Source of the DNA: Bacteroidales bacterium
GTDB taxonomy: Bacteria; Bacteroidota; Bacteroidia; Bacteroidales; ML635J-15
Assembly (NCBI GenBank): GCA_017651185.1
Contig: JAGCDJ010000025.1
Location: forward strand, 124,001-188,000
Direction: 5' to 3'
Length of the DNA: 64,000 bases
Part shown: positions 43,801 through 49,869 of the stretch, piece by piece
Layout of the letters: the number at the start of each line of letters is the position of its first letter
Numbering within the stretch: position 1 is the stretch's first letter
Position numbers and translations under genes: made by a program
The notes under the pieces: generated by a model
Seen by the model: only the letters and a program-made list of their open reading frames with translations
The model's database searches: none
Told to the model about the DNA's origin: nothing

Positions 43801-46762
43801 TGACATCAGCAACGAAATCAAGGACATCGAGATTCCAATCACTGAAGAATGCTACGGAAATGTCAACATTACGGCAATATTCGTCCGCAACGGCAGGTCA
43901 TTCTCCTGCAACAAGACAATAAGCGTAGAACGCAAGAACAAGCAACTCGATGTTGACCTTGTTACTTTCCGCGACAAGACCTTGCCCGGCTCTGAAGAAT
44001 CGTGGCAGATAAAGATTACCGACAAGAACGGCAAACCAGCCGATGCTGAACTTGCAGCAACAATCTACGATGCTTCGCTAGATTCGTACGCATCGCATTC
44101 ATGGGGATTGTGGCCGTACTCGTCAAACTACACCAATTACAATTTCAGGTCAACAGGCTTCGAGAGCGAAGGCGGACATTGGTACGAATATAAATATCCT
44201 AATACAACTTACGAAACCTCACCTTACCCAGAACCGTATTTCTTCAATGCGATAAACGCATATTACTCGGCATATACCACTGATTATAAGTCAAGTCGCG
44301 TACTATATAAAGCAAACGCTGCAGGAGGTGCTGTTGTAGAAGAAGAAGTCGCAATGCTGAGCGAAGCATCTGCCGACAATGCCGTCATGTATGACGAAGC
44401 AGAAGAACTAGAGATTTCGGAAGAGGAAAGTGAAGCCTTCGACAATGCCGAGGTACGCACCAACTTCAACGAAACGGCATATTTTGCATCCGACCTTGTT
44501 ACCGACAAGGACGGCAATATATTCCTCAAATTCACTATGCCAGAAAGTCTCACACGCTGGAACATGTTCGGACTTGCTCACACCAGCGACATGAAGATAG
44601 GAAGCACAAGCACAAGCATAATAACGCAGAAGAAGGTTTCCGTAACGCCAAATCTGCCACGTTTTATGCGCGAAGGCGATGAAATGTACATTTCAGCCAA
44701 GATTGCAAACATGACCGAAAATGCAATTTCAGGTAAGGCAAAAATTGAATTCATCAGCACCGAAAATTCCGATGATATAACCAGTAAGTTCCTGAAAAAC
44801 AATATAGTTTCGTTTAGTGCAGATGCAAATCGCAACACTTCGGTAGAATGGAAAATTGCTGTTCCAATGAGTTTGGGTTCTGTTTCGGTGCGAATCGTTG
44901 CAATAGCCGACGGTCATTCCGATGGCGAGGAAAAAGTATTGCCGATACTTACTAACCGCATGATGGTGACCGAAACTATGCCGTTGCCAGTTCGCCGTGC
45001 AGGAACAACCAACTTCTCGTTCAGATCAATGAAGGACAACAACTCCAATACGCTTGAAAACTACTCTTATACTCTCGAATTTACCTCAAATCCTGCCTGG
45101 TACGCAGTGCTTGCGCTGCCATACATGATGGAATATCCATACGAATGTGCCGAACAGACTTTCTCGCGCATTTATTCCAACCTCATCGCTTCGCACGTAG
45201 CAAATTCAGACCCGAAGATAAAGACCATGTTCGAGGCATGGAAAAATACCAATGCAGAAACAATGAAGTCGAACCTGCAGCGCAACGAGGAACTTAAAGC
45301 AGTAATCCTCGAAAATTCACCGTGGCTCCTCGATGCTGAAAGTGAAGCCGAATGCAAGCAAAACATTGGTATCCTGTTCGATATGAACCGCATAAAATCC
45401 GAAACCAAGAAAGCCACAGAAAAACTGTCCAAGATGCAAAAGGCAAACGGTGGCTGGCCCTGGTTCGATGGAATGAAGGAAAACCTTTATGTAACCCAGC
45501 ATATTGTTGGTAACTACGGACATTTGAAGAAACTTGGCGTGAAATTCCCAGATTCGTCGATGGAAGGCATGATTAAGAAAGCCATTAAGTACACCGACCG
45601 CGAAATTCGTGAAATCTACAACTGGCAAATGAAGGACAAGCATCTGACACTTGGCTACTTGCAGATACATTACCTTTATGTTCGCTCATTCTATTTGAAT
45701 GATTATCCGTTGGACAAGAGCGAAAAGAAAGTCTTTGATGACTATATGAAACTTGCCGAAAAAGAATGGGTTAGTTGTGGTTACTACATGCGTGGAATGC
45801 TTGGACTTGCAATGAACCGTAGTGGTCGTACCGCAACTGCAAAGTCAATCGTAGCATCGTTGAAGGAATACGCTCAACACAGCGAAGAACTTGGAATGTA
45901 CTGGGATTTGGAACGCGGTTGGTACTGGTACAACAGCGGTATTGAAACACAAGCCCTGCTAATTGAATTTTTCGAGGAAATGGGCGAGCATCAGGATGTT
46001 AACGACATGAAAGTCTGGTTGCTAAAGCAGAAGCAGACCAACCGTTGGAAGAGCACAAAGGCGACAGCAGAAGCCGTATATGCTTTGATGCTCGATGGCA
46101 AGACCATCCTAACCAAGACCGACTATCCGAAAATCACTCTTGGCACAAAAATGATAGACCTTGCTACTGAAAAGACCGAGGAAGGCACTGGCTACTACAA
46201 GAAAATGTGGAAGAAGGACGAATTTTCAAAGTCGTGGAGCGATGTTTCTGTAACGAAGGCAGATAGCACCGTGGCTTGGGGAAGCATCTACTGGCAGTAC
46301 TACGAGGACATCGACAAGATAAAGGGCTTCGAGGACACTCCGCTGAAGATTCGCAAGGATTTGTTTGTCAACCGCGTGGAAAACGGCAAGGAAGTCATTG
46401 TGCCGATAACGCAGAAGAATGCAAAACTCAAGATCGGCGACAAGGTTACTGTCCGCATCGAAATCGAAGTTGACCGCAATATGGAATATGTCCACCTGAA
46501 GGATATGCGTGCCTCGGCATTCGAGCCAACCGAAAAACTTTCGGGATATAGGTTCAAGAATGCCCTTGGCTACTATCAGGCAATAAAGGACGCATCCGTC
46601 AACTTCTTCATCGACATTCTGCCAAAGGGAACTTACGTGTTCGAATATCAGGTTATTGCCACACAGAAGGGTAACTTCTCAAACGGCATCACCACCATCC
46701 AGAGCATGTATGCACCAGAATACACAAGCCATAGCAAGGGAATTAGGGTAACAGTAGAATAG
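40853..46762 (+). CDS. alpha-2-macroglobulin family protein with thioester motif
   Basis: 1,969 residues with an N-terminal signal segment (MKKIILVLAIFVFAALGISAFA). After a helical N-terminal part come macroglobulin beta domains, with SIKLLTDRAIYRPGQTVYFKAI as the MG2-type mark (~565). FSPSFMPE-like LKFTMPESLTRWNMFGLAHT and KVSVTPNLPRFMREGD precede the thioester region; the thioester motif CAEQ is at residues 1432-1435 (PYECAEQTF), inside an alpha-helical toroid of repeats. A strongly acidic stretch (~1160-1205) could be the bait region. Family members trap proteases in the periplasm. The usual partner pbpC is not next to it. Confidence 0.9.
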   Translation: MKKIILVLAIFVFAALGISAFAVYSSSAGNFSDEPDKYEKLWKDVKELEYKDLPKSALDKVEAILSLATKEHNDYQQIKATTYKAKFLVQASQDGNLKALDFLEEQANVQEGTGKHICNFLIGAMYQNYYSRNRYSIDTRSVVSDSADSKGSRLEFYDKNAFKKQIISHYKLAVNADLKKVEAKEYEEFFSDLKAVDDFFPTLFDRMAYSVIKQLDKLNRYYYSKTNLDDSFFCNADDFLKLKIENSDENTEMASLYIFQQMLSENQSNNAVFSFVDYNRIKYSARRQKGKDDKIMELYNEAAKKYAGLESVIFINAEIADLLSEKSNKDLVDAVKLLESTVLQFKDSKFISICTNRLEKIKFPKMDINTERIVHPDENIPIHIEYANIDKVKVKVVKISDKASYFDGFINNKGAMEKLYTSKSISETTITLPEAGDYSTHSTYYVVNGLPTGFYAIFIGTENDEHIRYSLVSVSQFALLRIDEAKYVVIDRISGQPVSNAKIKVTVDSYKNTETLLSTETSANGEFAYDVSKSDYYYTKISVKKGDDDMLFRVSDSRYYSNDNRYSSIKLLTDRAIYRPGQTVYFKAIEYSGSENEYKVIANDTILVKLNDVNSKEVSSLTVVTNRFGSASGSFRIPDDVLTGNFSINAKGSRYISGYQNIKVEEYKRPTFEIEMDAITDEVSFGDSVCIKGRAVSYSGIPLSDATVNFNVNCSSYSRWWWRGGSDEKKHLADGILTTDENGEFTICFLAKECFNDVNRYKVDVVVADINGESHTAEKSLSVSRTSLWVSCDISGTKELSEFKNFKIYSENISGNHIDAMVEYKIDKLAEPSRTTVSTEKTTDRNMYSREEWEKLCPALEYDNENSLENRKVQSSILKGTANTADTTPIAFGKNAKLTAGSYMITLKSKDKDGNQVFDTSYFRITDKSSKAMPYVAPSYFELTQSSANVGDKVKMRFGSSFKDVKVYYTIQIGKDKLDVKTIDISNEIKDIEIPITEECYGNVNITAIFVRNGRSFSCNKTISVERKNKQLDVDLVTFRDKTLPGSEESWQIKITDKNGKPADAELAATIYDASLDSYASHSWGLWPYSSNYTNYNFRSTGFESEGGHWYEYKYPNTTYETSPYPEPYFFNAINAYYSAYTTDYKSSRVLYKANAAGGAVVEEEVAMLSEASADNAVMYDEAEELEISEEESEAFDNAEVRTNFNETAYFASDLVTDKDGNIFLKFTMPESLTRWNMFGLAHTSDMKIGSTSTSIITQKKVSVTPNLPRFMREGDEMYISAKIANMTENAISGKAKIEFISTENSDDITSKFLKNNIVSFSADANRNTSVEWKIAVPMSLGSVSVRIVAIADGHSDGEEKVLPILTNRMMVTETMPLPVRRAGTTNFSFRSMKDNNSNTLENYSYTLEFTSNPAWYAVLALPYMMEYPYECAEQTFSRIYSNLIASHVANSDPKIKTMFEAWKNTNAETMKSNLQRNEELKAVILENSPWLLDAESEAECKQNIGILFDMNRIKSETKKATEKLSKMQKANGGWPWFDGMKENLYVTQHIVGNYGHLKKLGVKFPDSSMEGMIKKAIKYTDREIREIYNWQMKDKHLTLGYLQIHYLYVRSFYLNDYPLDKSEKKVFDDYMKLAEKEWVSCGYYMRGMLGLAMNRSGRTATAKSIVASLKEYAQHSEELGMYWDLERGWYWYNSGIETQALLIEFFEEMGEHQDVNDMKVWLLKQKQTNRWKSTKATAEAVYALMLDGKTILTKTDYPKITLGTKMIDLATEKTEEGTGYYKKMWKKDEFSKSWSDVSVTKADSTVAWGSIYWQYYEDIDKIKGFEDTPLKIRKDLFVNRVENGKEVIVPITQKNAKLKIGDKVTVRIEIEVDRNMEYVHLKDMRASAFEPTEKLSGYRFKNALGYYQAIKDASVNFFIDILPKGTYVFEYQVIATQKGNFSNGITTIQSMYAPEYTSHSKGIRVTVE

Positions 46763-46773
46763 AAAAGGCCAAA

Positions 46774-46818
46774 TGGCATGCAACTTCCCCACGGAACTGT
46801 GAGCCTGCCAACCTTTTT
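46774..46818 (+). terminator. possible terminator of the alpha-2-macroglobulin gene
   Basis: Outer stem TGGCA/TGCCA and inner stem TTCC/GGAA, followed by T5 at 46814-46818. Weak but well placed. Confidence 0.35.
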
Positions 46819-46930
46819 GCCTTTATTACAATTTTTCGGATTACTTGCCCCTTATCAAAAACAAATAAATCATTTCAAAATCAATTGTTCAAGGTATGGA
46901 TACATCTGATTTTATTAGGCATAGACAATC

Positions 46931-46965
46931 CTAATCCCAAAAATTGTACTGATTTTTGGGATTAG
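46931..46965. repeat. perfect 14-bp inverted repeat upstream of DUF4143 ATPase gene 1
   Basis: CTAATCCCAAAAAT/ATTTTTGGGATTAG around a 7-base loop. Its right arm is copied again at 46987-47000 (GGGATTAGAA, 33 bases downstream), over the -33 element. Confidence 0.75.
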
Positions 46966-46987
46966 AATCCTAAAAATAGGTATGAAA

Positions 46988-47018
46988 TTTGGGATTAGAA
47001 ATTATTTTATTACCTTTG
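46988..47018 (+). promoter_or_regulatory. promoter of DUF4143 ATPase gene 1
   Basis: TTTG (46988-46991), 19 bases, TACCTTTG (47011-47018): an exact match to the Bacteroidetes consensus. The -33 element is part of a TTTGGGATTAGAA repeat. It also shows that the start at 46989 in the same frame is wrong. Confidence 0.8.
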
Positions 47019-47042
47019 TGTCGAATTAAAAAGAACATTATA

Positions 47043-48191
47043 ATGGCACTTATTAAAAGGCATCTTGAAAAGGTAATTACCGACTTATTGTTTGGTGGCA
47101 AGGCAATTGTCGTAATAGGAGCGCGCCAAGTTGGCAAGTCGACATTATTTAAACAAATACTTGGTCGCTTAGACAAATCCATCAGCAAGGACGAGGTGCT
47201 TGCAATTGATTGCGACGACCCGGAACAACGAGCATTGCTTGATAATGCAAACATTGCAACATTGAACCAACTTCTTGCAGGCAAGCGTATTGTTATGGTT
47301 GACGAGGCTCAGCGAATAAAGGGCATTGGCATAACGTTAAAAATGATAATCGACCATTTCAACGACATACAGCTTCTTGTCACGGGGTCATCTTCTTTTT
47401 TGCTTCAAGGACAACTAAACGAACCTCTGACAGGCAGAAAGTTCGAATACCATCTTTACCCGATATCTACACAAGAGCTATATGAGGATAGTGGACTGAT
47501 CCGCGTTAAGCAAACTTTGGAATCTCGTCTTATATATGGCTCTTACCCAGATGTGGTTGCCAGTGAAAAAAATATCAGGACACTACTGATGAATCTGTCC
47601 GGAAGTTATATGTATCAGGATTTGCTTTCGTTGGAAAGTGTACGAAAACCTGTATTGTTGGAGAAATTGCTTGTCGCTTTGGCGCTTCAAGTTGGTAGCG
47701 AAGTGTCGTACAACGAGATTGCCCAGACGATAGGCACAGATAACAAGACTGTGGAAAAATATATCGACTTGCTGGAGAAATGCTATATCGTGTTCCGACT
47801 GAATGGTCTTAGCCGTAACTTGCGAAACGAATTGAAAAAGTCGAAGAAAATATATTTTTACGACAATGGAATACGCAATGCTGTAATTCAGCAGTTCGCG
47901 CCAGCTGACAGGCGCAACGATATGGGTGCTTTATGGGAGAATTTCTTTATTTCTGAACGCAAAAAGTACAATCATTACAATGGCAAATATGTAAATGTTT
48001 ATTTCTGGCGCACAAACGAACAGCAGGAAATTGACTATGTTGAAGAATGTGACGGCACAATGACAGCTTTCGAAATGAAATGGAATCCCAAGAAGGGCAG
48101 CTCTTCATTTCCAAAATCATTCCTTGAAGCATACGATGTAAAGGAAACGGTAGTAATTACACCAGAAAATTATCTGGACTGGTTGATTTGA
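47043..48191 (+). CDS. AAA-type ATPase with DUF4143 domain (1)
   Basis: 382 residues from MALIKRHLEKVITDLL. Walker A is VIGARQVGKSTLF (~25), Walker B RIVMVDEAQRI, then the LLVTGSSSFLL sensor region. A winged-helix-like middle (VSYNEIAQTIGTDNKTVEKYIDLLEKCYIVFRL) and the DUF4143 C-terminal part follow, with a PD-(D/E)XK-like pattern EIDYVEECDG...AFEMKW. These proteins are very common in Bacteroidetes and their role is not established; links to stress or toxin-like systems have been suggested. A second member is at 55.5-56.8 kb. Promoter repeats suggest tight control. Confidence 0.85.
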   Translation: MALIKRHLEKVITDLLFGGKAIVVIGARQVGKSTLFKQILGRLDKSISKDEVLAIDCDDPEQRALLDNANIATLNQLLAGKRIVMVDEAQRIKGIGITLKMIIDHFNDIQLLVTGSSSFLLQGQLNEPLTGRKFEYHLYPISTQELYEDSGLIRVKQTLESRLIYGSYPDVVASEKNIRTLLMNLSGSYMYQDLLSLESVRKPVLLEKLLVALALQVGSEVSYNEIAQTIGTDNKTVEKYIDLLEKCYIVFRLNGLSRNLRNELKKSKKIYFYDNGIRNAVIQQFAPADRRNDMGALWENFFISERKKYNHYNGKYVNVYFWRTNEQQEIDYVEECDGTMTAFEMKWNPKKGSSSFPKSFLEAYDVKETVVITPENYLDWLI

Positions 48192-48242
48192 TGTTTCTAC
48201 ATCTTTCGGGCGAGTTCTAATTCCTTAATGCTTCTCATAAAC

Positions 48243-48270
48243 AAAAAAGTCGGCAGATTTCACTGCCGAC
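48243..48270 (-). terminator. terminator of the repeat lipoprotein gene
   Basis: 8-bp perfect stem GTCGGCAG/CTGCCGAC, loop of 6. The A-run at 48243-48248 reads as T on the minus strand, so it serves the lipoprotein gene ending at 48323. Confidence 0.8.
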
Positions 48271-48322
48271 AAACATATTAAAATCAATTAACATTAGTTA
48301 TTATAGCAATTGTTTCATTTGC

Positions 48323-49081
48323 TTAATATCCAAGTTGTTTAGCTCTTTCTTGTGCTGATTTCATTGCATCATCCGCCATTTTCTGAGCTTGATTCATTGC
48401 ATCATCCGCCATTTTCTGAGCTTGATTCATTGCATCATCCGCCATTCTTTGCGCTTGGCTTATTATGTCATCATAAGTAGGGTTGCTTTCTTCACAATAT
48501 TCATCTCTTACTACTATTTTAATAGAAATAGAAGAAAGCTTATCAAATATTGTTTTTGCTTTCGAATAGTTTATATTTTCATTTTTGTTCATTCTTGACC
48601 ATCCAGAATACTGGTTGCCAACAATATGAATATCATTGGCAGATGCATTTCCTGTTGCAGATAAAATGTTTTTAACCACATCATAAATATCTTTACTATC
48701 TGCCTGATAATTAATTTCATCATCGTTAGCATCAAAATAGTTAAGTGCGAATGTTGATGCTTCCTGATAGAATTTATGATGCGGTTTCCTATTTGCCTCA
48801 CAAAATTCCTTAAAACTCATATTTGTTCCTATTGGGACTATTGCACGTATATCCCAATCCGTAGAATCAACATTTACCAACTTAACGGTTACAGAATCTG
48901 TAGCAACATTGAAAAAACCACCATGTTCGCCGTAAAATTTTATTTGTGAAGCGGCAATTTTCTTAGTTTCTTCTTGACCCAAAGGTTCTTCTTGTTCCTT
49001 TATAGTTGTATTATTCCCACACGAACTAAACCCTAACACAAGCGCGACTGCGCACATAATTAATAAAAAACTCTTCTTCAT
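48323..49081 (-). CDS. lipoprotein with QAQKMADDAMN repeats
   Basis: 252 residues; leader MKKSFLLIMCAVALVLGFSSC ends in a lipobox Cys. The mature middle part (FYGEHGGFFNVATDSVTVKLVN ... GWSRMNKNENINYSKAKTIFDKL) is not recognised. The C-terminus holds three near-perfect copies of an 11-residue unit QAQKMADDAMN, which should form an amphipathic coil. Function unknown. It follows the small membrane protein gene by 39 bases, and both genes start with an almost identical 25-bp segment. Confidence 0.65.
   Translation of the reverse strand: MKKSFLLIMCAVALVLGFSSCGNNTTIKEQEEPLGQEETKKIAASQIKFYGEHGGFFNVATDSVTVKLVNVDSTDWDIRAIVPIGTNMSFKEFCEANRKPHHKFYQEASTFALNYFDANDDEINYQADSKDIYDVVKNILSATGNASANDIHIVGNQYSGWSRMNKNENINYSKAKTIFDKLSSISIKIVVRDEYCEESNPTYDDIISQAQRMADDAMNQAQKMADDAMNQAQKMADDAMKSAQERAKQLGY
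48370..48470 (-). repeat. tandem 33-bp repeats inside the lipoprotein gene
   Basis: Copies of GCATCATCCGCCATTTTCTG followed by AGCTTGATTCATT recur at 33-base steps and encode the 11-residue unit. The last copy is diverged (TTCTTTGCGCTTGG). Confidence 0.8.
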
Positions 49082-49120
49082 TTTACTTGAATTTTAAATT
49101 GTTACTATTGTTACTATTAA

Positions 49121-49513
49121 CTAATTTGCTACTGCTTTTTTTGATTTAATCTTCATATACATAGAATAAACTATTAGCACGATTGTAAGCGCACCGTAAA
49201 CCCAAACAGCACTGCCCATATCAGTTTTTGGCACAAGACACCACAAAAACGGGATAAGCATAAGCCAAGCCGCCAATACTCGTAACTTGCCTATAAGGTT
49301 TGCCACTATTCCAAATAGAGGAAATATAAGCAACACACTAGTAACAGTAACGAATAGGCCTATGTCCCCAGAAAGCACATCAAAGTTCGTATAACATTCT
49401 CCCAATGAAAAATAAGCATCTACACCACGGTGAACACTAGCTATTGGAAGAAAAATAAACAACACCAAGGCTACAAAGGCGATAGCCGCTCCAATAATTC
49501 TTTGTTTCTTCAT
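49121..49513 (-). CDS. small four-helix membrane protein, unknown
   Basis: 130 residues with four hydrophobic segments (~7-25, 46-68, 70-90, 98-120); it has an N-terminal MKKQRIIGAAIAFVALVLFIFLPIASV and a basic tail. No family is recognised; it recalls short DUF-type membrane proteins. It is upstream of the repeat lipoprotein in the same direction, and its promoter (49578-49626) carries the AAGAACC box pair found at two other accessory genes. Confidence 0.6.
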   Translation of the reverse strand: MKKQRIIGAAIAFVALVLFIFLPIASVHRGVDAYFSLGECYTNFDVLSGDIGLFVTVTSVLLIFPLFGIVANLIGKLRVLAAWLMLIPFLWCLVPKTDMGSAVWVYGALTIVLIVYSMYMKIKSKKAVAN

Positions 49514-49577
49514 TTTACTTAAATTTTAAATTAATAACTATTTTTGTTTAATATCATCCATTGAACGAATCACACCG

Positions 49578-49626
49578 CAAAGGAATATAAAAAAAATCAG
49601 ACTTCGTTGGTTCTAATTTGGTTCTT
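49578..49626 (-). promoter_or_regulatory. AAGAACC-box promoter of the membrane protein/lipoprotein pair
   Basis: Minus strand: AAGAACC (49620-49626), 4 bases, TAGAACC (49609-49615), 23 bases, TTCCTTTG (49578-49585, one mismatch to TAnnTTTG). Same architecture as at 54950-54998 and 56947-56995. Confidence 0.6.
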
Positions 49627-49814
49627 TTTTTGTGTGTGATTTTGATTGAAAAAAGACTGAAATTATTCTGTTTTTTTGCCTTCCCACTATTGTTATTTAG
49701 CAACCTTTAGCAACACAAGGCGAAACAAGTAAAACAGAACGAATAGTAAAAAACAAAAATCGACTTATGGATTTTTTCACTATCCATTTTGCATAATGCA
49801 AAAAGAATAGTATA
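49627..49814. other. intergenic stretch, nothing recognised
   Basis: AT-rich sequence between the AAGAACC-box promoter and the FISUMP gene terminator; no ORF, repeat or RNA seen. Together with both elements it makes up a 356-base gap. Confidence 0.4.
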
Positions 49815-49846
49815 AAAAACAGCAGCCGACCAATGCCGACTGCCGT
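49815..49846 (-). terminator. terminator of the FISUMP gene
   Basis: Minus strand: CGGCAGTCGG/TCGGCTGCTG stem (two or three G-T pairs, 6-base loop) followed by six T (A at 49815-49820). It lies 24 bases after the stop. Confidence 0.75.
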
Positions 49847-49869
49847 AAATCATAATTAATAAAAATTGC

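Noticed and set aside
46989..47042. Start of DUF4143 ATPase gene 1 at 46989
   Set aside because: This ATG lies in the -33 element of the promoter; the start at 47043 matches the family.
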